Source: Mucilaginibacter sp. L3T2-6
Lineage (GTDB): Bacteria > Bacteroidota > Bacteroidia > Sphingobacteriales > Sphingobacteriaceae
DNA length: 64,000 nt
NCBI RefSeq assembly: GCF_030519355.1
Contig: NZ_JAUMKC010000026.1
Location: 1-64,000, forward strand
Direction of reading: 5' to 3'
The position numbers were made by a program, and so were the translations under genes. Below the pieces are notes generated by a model. That model was given only the letters and a program-made list of their open reading frames with translations. It was not told the origin of the DNA and did no database searches. Shown here one piece after another: positions 34,645-43,254 of the stretch (within the stretch, counting starts at the first letter, position 1; the number at the start of each line of letters is the position of its first letter).

Positions 34645-36309
34645 ATGATTGCAGACCAATTTGTGATTGGGGTAGACTACGGTACCGACTCCGTCCGCTC
34701 CGTATTGATCAATGCGCGCAACGGCGAAGAAATAGCAACTTCGGTATTCTATTACCCCCGCTGGCAAAAAGGTTTGTACTGCAATGCCGCTGAAAACCAG
34801 TTCAGGCAGCACCCGCTTGATTATATTGAAGGCCTGGAAGCAACCATAAAGGATTGCCTGCAAAAAGCTGGCCCGGATGCCGCTAAGGCCGTTAAAGGTT
34901 TGGCGGTAGATACTACCGGCTCAACACCTGTTGCAGTCGACAAAACCGGCACTCCCCTTGCTTTAACCGCTGGTTTTGAGGAAAACCCGCATGCTATGTT
35001 TGTGTTATGGAAAGACCATACCGGCGTAGATGAAGCCGCACAGATAAATGAGCATGCTGCCAAATTCGATACGAATTATCTGAAATATGTAGGCGGTATC
35101 TATTCGTCGGAATGGTTTTGGGCGAAATTATTACATACGCTGCGCACCGATGAGGCCGTTGCCAGGGCCTGCCACTCGTGGGTAGAGCATTGCGACTGGA
35201 TACCGTTTTTATTAACCGGCGGCACGGATGCAGCGCAGATAAAGCGCGGACGTTGCTCAGCGGGCCATAAAGCCCTTTGGGCTGAAGAGTTTGGCGGGCT
35301 GCCCCCTGATGATTTCTTTTCATCACTTGATCCGTTGTTAAAAGGTTTTACATCAAGACTATTTACCGAAACTTATACGTCTGACGAACCGGCAGGTAAC
35401 TTAAGTGCTGAATGGGCGGAAAGATTAGGTTTGCCGACCGATGTTGTTGTCGGCGTTGGCGCTTTTGATGCCCACATGGGCGCCGTTGGCGGACAGATTG
35501 AGCCTTATCATTTAAGTAAGGTGATGGGCACCTCAACCTGCGATATTTTGGTGGCCCCGGCCGGTGAAATGGACGGCAAATTGATTCGCGGCATTTGCGG
35601 ACAAGTGAATGGCTCTGTGATCCCCGGCATGGTTGGATTAGAAGCAGGACAATCAGCATTTGGTGACACTTATGCATGGTTTAAGAATTTGCTGACCTGG
35701 CCGCTAAAAGGCTTAGCCTCATCAAAGCTTATCGACCCCCAAACCGCTGAAGCGCTCAGAGAAGAACTGTCAGCCCAAATTATACCCGAATTAAGCAGGC
35801 AGGCAGCTTTGCTTCCGGTTGAAGATGACGGTGAACTGGCTGTCGACTGGCTAAATGGCCGCCGCACACCGGACGCCGATCAAACGCTCACCGGCGCGAT
35901 AACCGGCCTCGGCCTCGGCAGCGATGCCCCCCGCGTTTTCCGGGCATTGGCAGAAGCTACCTGCTTCGGCGCGAAAAGCATCGTGGACCGGTTTGTTGAC
36001 GAAGGCATACCGGTTAAAGGCCTGATAGGTATTGGCGGGGTGGCAAAAAAATCGCCCTATATTATGCAGATGATGGCTGATGTTTTGTGTATGCCTATTC
36101 GCATACACCAATTTGAGCACACCTGTGCGCTTGGCGCCGCAATGTTTGCGGCGGTGGTGGCCGGCATATACCCGGCGGTTGAAGATGCTATGCAGGCTAT
36201 GGGGCGTGGATTTGATGCCGAATATTTTCCAAACGAGGCCAATAGTAAAGTGTATTTAAAAAGATATGCGCAATATGCGGCCTTAGGGCGATTTATTGAA
36301 GGACGCTAG
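34645..36309 (+). CDS. araB: Ribulokinase
   Basis: The 554-residue FGGY-family kinase starts 'VIGVDYGTDSVRSVLINAR' with the phosphate-loop residues and contains 'VVGVGAFDAHMGAVG' (about 270) with the catalytic Asp region, and 'GIGGVAKKSPYIMQMMADVL' (about 460) in the second ATP-binding part. It phosphorylates L-ribulose to L-ribulose 5-phosphate, the second step of arabinose breakdown. araD follows 63 bp later. The length matches E. coli AraB (566). Confidence 0.96.
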   Translation: MIADQFVIGVDYGTDSVRSVLINARNGEEIATSVFYYPRWQKGLYCNAAENQFRQHPLDYIEGLEATIKDCLQKAGPDAAKAVKGLAVDTTGSTPVAVDKTGTPLALTAGFEENPHAMFVLWKDHTGVDEAAQINEHAAKFDTNYLKYVGGIYSSEWFWAKLLHTLRTDEAVARACHSWVEHCDWIPFLLTGGTDAAQIKRGRCSAGHKALWAEEFGGLPPDDFFSSLDPLLKGFTSRLFTETYTSDEPAGNLSAEWAERLGLPTDVVVGVGAFDAHMGAVGGQIEPYHLSKVMGTSTCDILVAPAGEMDGKLIRGICGQVNGSVIPGMVGLEAGQSAFGDTYAWFKNLLTWPLKGLASSKLIDPQTAEALREELSAQIIPELSRQAALLPVEDDGELAVDWLNGRRTPDADQTLTGAITGLGLGSDAPRVFRALAEATCFGAKSIVDRFVDEGIPVKGLIGIGGVAKKSPYIMQMMADVLCMPIRIHQFEHTCALGAAMFAAVVAGIYPAVEDAMQAMGRGFDAEYFPNEANSKVYLKRYAQYAALGRFIEGR

Positions 36310-36372
36310 TCGTCAGCATTTATTTCGAAGTTCCGCAATGGGTTTCAAATCCGTTGCCATAAAAAAATAAAG

Positions 36373-37074
36373 ATGAGTAAATATCATCATATCAAACAAA
36401 GCGCCTATGCGGCAAACATGCAGCTGCCAAAGCTCGGCCTGGTGCTGTTTACTTTCGGCAACGTAAGCGCGGCAGACCGTAGTCTGGGTGTATTTGCCAT
36501 TAAGCCCAGCGGTGTGCCGTACGAAGAATTATCGCCGGAAAAAATGGTGATCGTCGATTTTGAAGGAAATACGATCGAAGGCAATTTAAGGCCATCGTCT
36601 GATACCAAAACACATGCTGTACTTTATAAGCATTGGGATGGCATAAACGGTATCGTTCATACACATTCCACCTATGCCACTGCCTGGGCACAGTCGCAGC
36701 GGTGCATACCAATATTCGGCACCACACATGCGGACCATTTAACGGCCGATATTCCCTGCGCCCCGCCAATGGACGACGAAATGATAACCGGCGACTATGA
36801 ATATCAAACCGGCTTCCAGATCATCAACCATTTTGAGCAAGCCAGCCTTGATTACAGGGAAACTGAAATGGTTTTAGTCGGCAACCATGCACCTTTCACC
36901 TGGGGTAAAACCGCCGAAAAAGCAGTATATAATAGTGCTGTGCTGGAGTCGGTGGCACAAATGGCATACTTAACGGAGCAAATAAACAAGAATGCCCCAC
37001 GGTTAAAAGATTCATTGATAAAAAAGCACTTTGAGCGTAAGCATGGACCTGATTCGTATTATGGCCAAAGTTAA
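36373..37074 (+). CDS. araD: L-ribulose-5-phosphate 4-epimerase
   Basis: The 233-residue class II aldolase-fold protein shows 'FTFGNVSAADRSLGVFAIKPSG' near the start and the zinc site 'HTHSTYATAWAQ' and 'FGTTHADH', followed by 'MVLVGNHAPFTWGKTAEKAV' with the third His. It converts L-ribulose 5-phosphate to D-xylulose 5-phosphate, which enters the pentose phosphate pathway. It is the middle gene of araB-D-A. Confidence 0.96.
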   Translation: MSKYHHIKQSAYAANMQLPKLGLVLFTFGNVSAADRSLGVFAIKPSGVPYEELSPEKMVIVDFEGNTIEGNLRPSSDTKTHAVLYKHWDGINGIVHTHSTYATAWAQSQRCIPIFGTTHADHLTADIPCAPPMDDEMITGDYEYQTGFQIINHFEQASLDYRETEMVLVGNHAPFTWGKTAEKAVYNSAVLESVAQMAYLTEQINKNAPRLKDSLIKKHFERKHGPDSYYGQS

Positions 37075-37144
37075 GTTGGCAGTTTTCAGTGTGCAGCGGC
37101 AGATAGAAAAAATTGCGGTAAAAATTAATAGAATTAGCGCCTAA

Positions 37145-37171
37145 TCACTAATTCACTAAATCACTAATTCA
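37145..37171. repeat. Short tandem repeat before araA
   Basis: TCACTAATTCA occurs at 37145-37155 and again at 37161-37171 (16-bp period) within a stretch of related CTAA/ATTC text ahead of the araA start. It may reflect slippage; no function is evident. Confidence 0.6.
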
Positions 37172-37182
37172 ATAATTATAAA

Positions 37183-38673
37183 ATGATTGATTTAAAAGCA
37201 TTCGAGGTATGGTTTGTTACCGGCAGCCAGCATTTGTATGGCGAGGAAACCCTGAAGCTGGTAGCAGAGCATTCGCAGCAGATTGCAGCCGGACTTGATA
37301 GCGCGTCAGGCACACCGGTGCGGGTAGTTTACAAACCGGTTGTAAAGACTCCGGAAGAAATTTATACTACCCTGCAGGATGCAAATGTGGCCAAAAACTG
37401 TATCGGCATTATCGCCTGGATGCACACCTTCTCGCCCGCTAAAATGTGGATACGCGGGTTAAGCATACTGCAAAAGCCTATGCTGCACCTGCACACACAG
37501 TTTAATCGCGACATTCCCTGGAATTCCATCGATATGGATTTCATGAACCTGAACCAGAGCGCCCACGGAGACCGCGAATTCGGGTTCATGGTATCGCGTA
37601 TGCGCAAAAACCGAAAAGTAGTGGTTGGTCACTGGCAGGACCCTGAAGTATTAAGCCAGATCAACTCCTGGGCACGCGCCGCTGCCGGCTGGCACGACTG
37701 GCAGGGTGCAAAATTTGCCCGCATAGGCGATAATATGCGTTATGTAGCTGTTACCGAAGGTGATAAAGTTGAGGCTGAACTAAAATTCGGCTACTCGGTA
37801 AATACCTATGGCATTGGCGATTTGGTAAAAGTAATTGAAAGCATTGACCACGATACCATCAACAACCTGGTAGATGAATATGAGTCGGCGTACACCATGG
37901 CCGATGATCTGAAAAAGGGCGGCGACAGGCACCAATCTGTATTTGATGCCGCAAAAATAGAACTCGGATTGAGGAAATTTCTGCAAGAGGGCGGCTTTAA
38001 AGGTTTTACAGATACGTTTGAAGATTTGCACGGCATCATTCAGCTACCGGGCATTGCGGCACAGCGCCTGATGGCCGATGGTTATGGCTTTGCCGCTGAG
38101 GGCGACTGGAAAACCGCTGCTCTCGTCCGTGCGTTTAAAGTGATGGGCAGCGGCCTGGAAGGGGGCAACGGCTTTATGGAAGATTACACTTACCATTTCG
38201 ACCCTGATAACCAATTGGTATTGGGCTCCCACATGCTGGAAATTGACGCCTCGCTGGCTAACGGAAAGCCGTCATTAGAGGTGCATCCGTTAGGCATTGG
38301 CGGCAAAGCCGATCCGGCACGTTTAGTATTTAATGTAAGCGGCGGGCAGGCGTTGAACGCGTCCATGGTAGATATGGGCAACCGTTTCCGCTTGTTGGTT
38401 AACGAAGTAGAAGCCGTTGAGCCGCAAAACGACCTGCCCAGGTTGCCTGTTGCCCGTGTGCTTTGGAAGCCATATCCGGATATGAGAACCGGCTGCGCCG
38501 CCTGGATTTACGCAGGCGGGGCGCACCATACTGTTTACAGCCAGAACCTGACCGCCGAACATGTTCAGGACTTTGCCGATATGGCCGGTCTGGAGTTTGT
38601 CCGCATCGGAAAAGATACTCGCCTGGATCAACTGCGCAATGAATTACGCTGGAACGACGCCAGCTATCGATAA
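37183..38673 (+). CDS. araA: L-arabinose isomerase
   Basis: The 496-residue protein matches AraA throughout: 'EVWFVTGSQHLYGEETL' at the start, 'GIIAWMHTFSPAKMWIRGL' near 78-96, 'HLHTQFNRDIPW', and the C-terminal 'GNRFRLLVNEVEAV' and 'AGGAHHTVYSQNLTAEH' with an active-site His. It converts L-arabinose to L-ribulose using manganese. Length equals that of other AraA proteins (about 500). It ends the operon and is followed by a strong terminator at 38706. Confidence 0.97.
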   Translation: MIDLKAFEVWFVTGSQHLYGEETLKLVAEHSQQIAAGLDSASGTPVRVVYKPVVKTPEEIYTTLQDANVAKNCIGIIAWMHTFSPAKMWIRGLSILQKPMLHLHTQFNRDIPWNSIDMDFMNLNQSAHGDREFGFMVSRMRKNRKVVVGHWQDPEVLSQINSWARAAAGWHDWQGAKFARIGDNMRYVAVTEGDKVEAELKFGYSVNTYGIGDLVKVIESIDHDTINNLVDEYESAYTMADDLKKGGDRHQSVFDAAKIELGLRKFLQEGGFKGFTDTFEDLHGIIQLPGIAAQRLMADGYGFAAEGDWKTAALVRAFKVMGSGLEGGNGFMEDYTYHFDPDNQLVLGSHMLEIDASLANGKPSLEVHPLGIGGKADPARLVFNVSGGQALNASMVDMGNRFRLLVNEVEAVEPQNDLPRLPVARVLWKPYPDMRTGCAAWIYAGGAHHTVYSQNLTAEHVQDFADMAGLEFVRIGKDTRLDQLRNELRWNDASYR

Positions 38674-38705
38674 AAGGTCTGTTCAAATATGATTGATTGA
38701 GTGTA

Positions 38706-38739
38706 GTCCGGCAGGGAGTTTTCTTGCCGGACTTTTTTT
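38706..38739 (+). terminator. Terminator of the ara operon
   Basis: A perfect 8-bp stem, GTCCGGCA with TGCCGGAC (38706-38713 and 38725-38732), is followed directly by seven T. It lies 32 bp beyond the araA stop. Confidence 0.92.
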
Positions 38740-38795
38740 GTACACTTGTAAGGCAAGGCATCAAACTTTTACCGCCTTCAAACGTCATTACCACT

Positions 38796-39284
38796 ATGAA
38801 ATATCTGAACATCATTTTCGCAGCAGCAATACTTATGGCGGCCTGTTCACCCGGTGGCCCAAAAACCGAAAATAAAGATGGCGACCAGCCTACTGACTCA
38901 ACTCTTGTTAAAAACAATTCAGGCGCTGCTACCGATACCTCACGCTGTTTTTTACTGACCGAGGGCAAAGACAATAAAGACACAACCACTATTGAGCTTG
39001 CCATAAAAAGCGGAAAGGTGACCGGCCAGATGATCTGGCTGCCTTATCAAAAAGACAAGCGCCAGGGAACATTGGAGGGCGTTATTAAAGATGACAGCAT
39101 ACGCGCCGTTTGGAGTTTTATGCAGGAAGGCATGCGCGATAGCATATCATTAAAATTTTTATTGAAAGGCAATCTGCTGATACAAAAGCCATTGAAGTTT
39201 GATGAAAAAATTGGCAAAGAACAAACCGATGAAAAAGCCGGCTATACCTTAGCCTATAAGGAAACGGACAAGATAAAAAAGTAG
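38796..39284 (+). CDS. Hypothetical lipoprotein
   Basis: The 162-residue protein starts at ATG 38796, which begins a lipoprotein signal ('MKYLNIIFAAAILMAAC', Cys17); the extended frame upstream starts with TTG and overlaps the ara terminator. After a Lys/Asp-rich linker come two or three beta-strands ('TTIELAIKSGKVTGQMIWLPY', 'QGTLEGVIKDDSIRAVWSF') that suggest a small beta-barrel or clasp. I do not recognise a family. No neighbour suggests a pathway. Confidence 0.75.
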   Translation: MKYLNIIFAAAILMAACSPGGPKTENKDGDQPTDSTLVKNNSGAATDTSRCFLLTEGKDNKDTTTIELAIKSGKVTGQMIWLPYQKDKRQGTLEGVIKDDSIRAVWSFMQEGMRDSISLKFLLKGNLLIQKPLKFDEKIGKEQTDEKAGYTLAYKETDKIKK

Positions 39285-39314
39285 CAAATTTATCCGCTTG
39301 TTTCGGTCTTGACT

Positions 39315-39338
39315 GACTTTCCGGACTTTACTGACTTT
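39315..39338. repeat. 9-bp tandem repeat (GACTTTnnn)
   Basis: GACTTT recurs at 39315, 39324 and 39333, exactly 9 bp apart, just ahead of the start at 39357. The same kind of array occurs at 59765-59788. Confidence 0.7.
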
Positions 39339-39356
39339 TCCTTATTTTTGATTCCG

Positions 39357-39629
39357 ATGTTAACGTATACCACACACACCCTCGAAAAACTGGAATTGCT
39401 GCTTAAATCCGCCGGTTATCGCGTGCGGTACGAAAAAGGTAACTTTAAGACCGGCGCCTGCTTATTGCTGAACAGCAAAATGGTAGTGGTGAATAAATTT
39501 TCGGGGCTCGAGAGCAAAATACTTGCTATAAGCGAGCTGGCGCGCGGCCTTGAAATGGATTATAACCTGCTTGATGATAAGCAAATTGCCTTTCACCAGC
39601 AATTGCAACAAACAAAACTGGAACTGTGA
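39357..39629 (+). CDS. Conserved hypothetical protein
   Basis: The 90-residue protein starts at ATG 39357. A longer reading begins inside the 9-bp tandem repeat and would add only repeat-derived residues. It shows a mixed alpha/beta pattern ('LEKLELLLKSAGYRVRYEKGNF', 'ACLLLNSKMVVVNKF', then a C-terminal helix). No motif is recognised. Its stop overlaps the GTG start of the metallo-hydrolase gene by 4 bp, so the two are likely translationally coupled and may work together. Confidence 0.75.
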   Translation: MLTYTTHTLEKLELLLKSAGYRVRYEKGNFKTGACLLLNSKMVVVNKFSGLESKILAISELARGLEMDYNLLDDKQIAFHQQLQQTKLEL

Positions 39630-40393
39630 CGATAACTTTTTTAGGAACCGGGACTTCACAGGGTGTGCCTGTAATTGCCTGCAATTGCGAGGTTTGTACT
39701 TCGCAGAATCCGCGGGATAACCGCCTGCGCACGTCCATTTTGATTGAAAGTAAAGGAAAGGTGATTGTTGTTGATTCGGGGCCGGATTTCAGGCAGCAGA
39801 TGCTGCGCGCCCATGTGCAGCGGCTGGATGCCATCGTTTTTACCCATGAGCATAAGGACCATATTGCCGGGCTTGACGACATACGTGCCTTTAACTACAA
39901 ACAGCAAAGCGCCATTGATGTGTATGCCGACCAGCGCGTGCAGGACGCTTTAAAGCGTGAGTTTCATTATATCTTCGCAGAATTTAAATATCCCGGAATA
40001 CCCCAGCTCAACCTCCACACTATCGGTCCCGGGCCGTTCAATATAGGCGGCGTTAATTTTATGCCGATTGAGGTATTGCATTACAAGCTGCCTGTTTTAG
40101 GTTTCAGGGTGAACGATTTTACCTATATCACCGATGCAAAAACCGTGTCGGAACAGGAAAAGGAGAAGATAAGGGGTACCCGTATATTAGTTATTAATGC
40201 ACTGCAGAAGGAGGAGCATATATCCCACTTTACTTTCGATGAGGCCATTGCTTTTGCCCAGGAGATCGGCGCCGAAACTACTTATTTAACCCATATCAGC
40301 CACCGCCTTGGCCGGTATGCTGCTATTTCAAGGGAATTGCCCGATCGAATTGAGCTGGCATACGACGGTCTTCAATTGAATACGGCAGACTGA
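39626..40393 (+). CDS. MBL-fold metallo-hydrolase (PhnP-like)
   Basis: The 255-residue protein begins at GTG. It has the PhnP-type opening 'FLGTGTSQGVPVIACNCEVC', where two Cys follow the first strand, the metal-binding motif 'THEHKDHIAGLDD' (HxHxDH, about 73-78), and 'TYLTHISHRLG' with a late His pair. PhnP is a cyclic phosphodiesterase; many bacterial relatives have unknown phosphodiester substrates. It is coupled to the small gene just upstream. Confidence 0.9.
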   Translation: MTITFLGTGTSQGVPVIACNCEVCTSQNPRDNRLRTSILIESKGKVIVVDSGPDFRQQMLRAHVQRLDAIVFTHEHKDHIAGLDDIRAFNYKQQSAIDVYADQRVQDALKREFHYIFAEFKYPGIPQLNLHTIGPGPFNIGGVNFMPIEVLHYKLPVLGFRVNDFTYITDAKTVSEQEKEKIRGTRILVINALQKEEHISHFTFDEAIAFAQEIGAETTYLTHISHRLGRYAAISRELPDRIELAYDGLQLNTAD

Positions 40394-40478
40394 CCAGCAG
40401 TTATCATACAACCCACAGGAATTTAATTTTTTAATAAAAATAAAGGAGTTATCTTAGTCGGAAACATTTTTACCTATA

Positions 40479-40901
40479 ATGAAACAATTAGCCTATGTGA
40501 GTACGGCAATCCGCCTAATGACGGACAATGAGCTGACGGATATTTTAAAGGTAGCCAGAAGAAGAAACGCTGAAAATGATGTTACCGGCGTATTGCTTTA
40601 CAGCGACGGCACCTTTATACAGGTGCTTGAGGGACAGGCTGACAGCATTGATACCATATTTGATTCTATTGTGAATGACAAGCGTCATAAAAATATCATC
40701 AAATTGGTTGACGACAAGCTTGATGTAAAATATTTTCCTGACTGGAACATGGGCTTTGCAGCCGTCGATAAAGATAAAGTCCATGAAATAACTGGTTTCC
40801 TGGGCTCTACAGGCGAGATCCTGAATGACGGATCTGGCAATTTACTGGCCGGCATCCTGAAAACATTCATTGCGACCAACAACCTGGTGATAGAAAATTA
40901 G
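40479..40901 (+). CDS. Single-domain BLUF blue-light photoreceptor
   Basis: The 140-residue protein is a BLUF flavin-binding domain with all key residues in register with AppA: Tyr6, Asn30 and Gln48 (spacing 24 and 18), Trp89 and Met91 (41 and 43 after the Gln). Light rearranges the hydrogen bonds around FAD between Tyr and Gln. About 45 residues follow the core, enough for two capping helices and no output domain, so it must signal through a partner. No obvious partner lies nearby. It overlaps the next, convergent gene by 4 bp. Confidence 0.95.
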   Translation: MKQLAYVSTAIRLMTDNELTDILKVARRRNAENDVTGVLLYSDGTFIQVLEGQADSIDTIFDSIVNDKRHKNIIKLVDDKLDVKYFPDWNMGFAAVDKDKVHEITGFLGSTGEILNDGSGNLLAGILKTFIATNNLVIEN

Positions 40902-41419
40902 TTAATAAATTCTACGTAGCTCACACGGTCGATACTGCCACGGTAAAGGCCGAGGTGGCCCGTATTGTGCAGGTCGATACGGCCGCGGATTTTCAATTTT
41001 TTATTGCTGATCAGTACAAATTCGCCATCGGTGGGTTCGAACAGGCCTTTGCGTGTGCCCTTAAGATAAAGCAGGCAATCCTGGCTGAAATTTATCCAGA
41101 GGGCGTGTTTATATGAATGGTCGGTAAAAAGGCTGTCGTTATAGAGGGCAGATTGGTCTTTTGATTCCTGGTAAGTGCCGGAAACTTCCACGTACTGACC
41201 GTCGTATTGCTTAATATTGTTTATTAACGTGCTGAAGTCAACCTTTTTAAAGCTGATGCCGGCATCGCAATTACTGCTGTACACCATCTTATTACTATTG
41301 CAGCCCTGTACCGCAAACAATATAAAGCCAAAAGCAATCAAGCGTTTACCAAGTATAATACAAGAATGTTTTGCACAGCTATATGCCATAACCATAAGTT
41401 TATTATACTTTTTCGGCAA
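40898..41419 (-). CDS. Hypothetical lipoprotein
   Basis: The 173-residue frame has a lipobox 'FAVQGC' at about residue 40, so the true start is probably one of the internal Met codons (41395 or 41389), which gives a signal peptide of usual length. The mature part is a small beta-domain ('YDGQYVEVSGTYQES', 'KKLKIRGRIDLHN') resembling single-stranded-DNA-binding-type OB folds in strand layout, but no family is recognised. The gene is convergent with the BLUF gene. Confidence 0.7.
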   Translation of the reverse strand: MPKKYNKLMVMAYSCAKHSCIILGKRLIAFGFILFAVQGCNSNKMVYSSNCDAGISFKKVDFSTLINNIKQYDGQYVEVSGTYQESKDQSALYNDSLFTDHSYKHALWINFSQDCLLYLKGTRKGLFEPTDGEFVLISNKKLKIRGRIDLHNTGHLGLYRGSIDRVSYVEFIN

Positions 41420-41562
41420 TTACATTTCTACGACAAGGTAAAAACGAAAAAGTTTAGTGCTATTTTTTAATATTTGCATATTTCCGCATTCTGTTTTGCA
41501 ATAACCAGCAATTCCGGTTACTAAGGATAAACTTTACATAAAAATTGAACTGCTATAAATCT

Positions 41563-43128
41563 ATGAAAAAACAAATCTTGTTAGCGTTGCTTGTAATATC
41601 GGGCTTTGCCTTAAAGGCACAACAAAAAGTAATTGAATTATATAACGGCGCTGCCCCCGGATCAGAAAGCTGGGCTTACAACGAAAAGGAAACAACTTCT
41701 CCCTACCGGGCGGCCTACAATGTATCTCACCCGACGTTAACTGCCTATTTGCCTGATCCTGCCATAGCTACCGGAACCGGTGTGATTATATGCCCGGGCG
41801 GCGGTTTCTTTATTTTAAGTATGGATTCCGAAGGTGTTGATGTGGCTAAATGGCTTAACAAAAAAGGAATCGCCGCTTTTGTTTTAAAGTACCGGCTTGG
41901 CCAGTCGTCAACCGATAAGCCTGTAGAGGAGTTGGCAGGAAAGATGTTCCAGAGCAACTTCCCCGATATGATGAAGCCCATTATTCCGCTGGCCGTGGCC
42001 GACGGCAGGGCCGCCATTAAATACGTGAGGACTCATGCCGGCGAATTTAATATATCGCCTTCGCGGGTTGGAATTATGGGTTTTTCAGCAGGTGGCACTG
42101 TAACTGCTTCCGCTGCCTTTAACTATACGCCTGAAAACCGCCCCGATTTTGTAGCGCCTATCTATCCTTACATGCCGCCGGAATTGATAAAAACTGTTCC
42201 TGCAGATGCACCACCGATGTTTATCTGTGTTGCTTCAGACGACCAGTTCGGTCTGGTACCCCATAGTCAGGCGCTATACAACAAATGGCAGGAGAACAAA
42301 CACATAGCAGAGCTGCACATTTACGAAAAGGGCGGCCACGGATTTGGCATGCATAAGCAAAGTATTCCAACCGATACGTGGATCGACCGTTTTGGCGATT
42401 GGCTTGGTCAGCAAGGCTTATTGAAACCCATCGAACCAAAAGCCGCTGTAAATATTGCACAGCGCCAGTATGATTATGAGCACCGTTACGACGGCTTACT
42501 GAAGGATTGGGCAAACATAAAACGCTATGAAGCAGATAATTCCAAACTTGCGGCCCCGGCAGCGGGCGAAAACCGCGCAGTTTACATGGGCGATTCCATT
42601 ACCGACTTCTGGATATACAATGACAGCCTGTTTTTCGCGAACAACCATTATATAGACCGTGGGATCAGCGGTCAAACTACCGGGCAAATGTTGGTGCGTT
42701 TTCGCGAGGATGTCATCAACCTGAAACCAAAGGTAGTAGTAATACTGGCCGGCATTAACGACATTGCCGAAAACAACGGCCCATCAAAACTGGAAGACGT
42801 GATGGGCAACATTGCCTCGATGGCCGAGCTGGCTAAGGCCGCCAATATTAAAGTAGTACTTTCGTCGGTATTGCCGGCCAGTGCATTTCCATGGCGGCCT
42901 GCAATAAAACCTGCCGAAAAAGTAAAGGAATTAAACGCAATGATAAAAGCTTATGCCGTTAAAAATCATCTTGTTTATCTGGACTATTATACACCGATGG
43001 TTAACAGTGAAGGCGGCCTGTCGCCCAACCTGGCTAAGGATGGCGTACACCCAACCTTAGAGGGTTATAAAATAATGGAACCAATGGCGGTAAAGGCGAT
43101 TGAAACGGCAATGAAAACCAGGCAATAA
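41563..43128 (+). CDS. Two-domain secreted esterase: alpha/beta-hydrolase fused to SGNH hydrolase
   Basis: The 521-residue protein begins at ATG 41563, which opens a signal peptide ('MKKQILLALLVISGFALKAQ'). Residues about 30-290 are a BD-FAE-like alpha/beta-hydrolase ('CPGGGFFILSMDSEG', nucleophile in 'GFSAGGTV', His in 'KGGHGFGMH'), a paralogue of the enzyme at 25727. Residues about 330-515 are an SGNH/GDSL hydrolase with block I 'GDSITDFW', Gly in 'GISGQTTG', 'GINDIA' and the catalytic 'DGVHPTLEGY'. Both halves keep their catalytic residues. Two esterase activities on one decorated polysaccharide are likely. Confidence 0.9.
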   Translation: MKKQILLALLVISGFALKAQQKVIELYNGAAPGSESWAYNEKETTSPYRAAYNVSHPTLTAYLPDPAIATGTGVIICPGGGFFILSMDSEGVDVAKWLNKKGIAAFVLKYRLGQSSTDKPVEELAGKMFQSNFPDMMKPIIPLAVADGRAAIKYVRTHAGEFNISPSRVGIMGFSAGGTVTASAAFNYTPENRPDFVAPIYPYMPPELIKTVPADAPPMFICVASDDQFGLVPHSQALYNKWQENKHIAELHIYEKGGHGFGMHKQSIPTDTWIDRFGDWLGQQGLLKPIEPKAAVNIAQRQYDYEHRYDGLLKDWANIKRYEADNSKLAAPAAGENRAVYMGDSITDFWIYNDSLFFANNHYIDRGISGQTTGQMLVRFREDVINLKPKVVVILAGINDIAENNGPSKLEDVMGNIASMAELAKAANIKVVLSSVLPASAFPWRPAIKPAEKVKELNAMIKAYAVKNHLVYLDYYTPMVNSEGGLSPNLAKDGVHPTLEGYKIMEPMAVKAIETAMKTRQ

Positions 43129-43135
43129 ATTTTGT

Positions 43136-43231
43136 TCATTGCGAGCGAAGCGCGGCAACCTCGTTGCTGTGTATGCCGACCATACATGCGGGCTATGTAC
43201 AGCTACGAGGTTGTTTCGCTCGTTCCTCGTT
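43136..43231. repeat. Inverted-repeat element (REP-like), copy 1
   Basis: Arms GAGCGAA...CAACCTCGT (from 43143 to 43164) and ACGAGGTTGTTTCGCTC (43205-43221) form a long hairpin right after the esterase stop. Text such as 'TCATTGCGAG' and 'CGTTCCTCG' resembles short dispersed repeats seen in Bacteroidota genomes. A related copy is at 61593-61697. It may also end transcription. Confidence 0.6.
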
Positions 43232-43254
43232 TTATGATAAAAAGAGCATAAACA

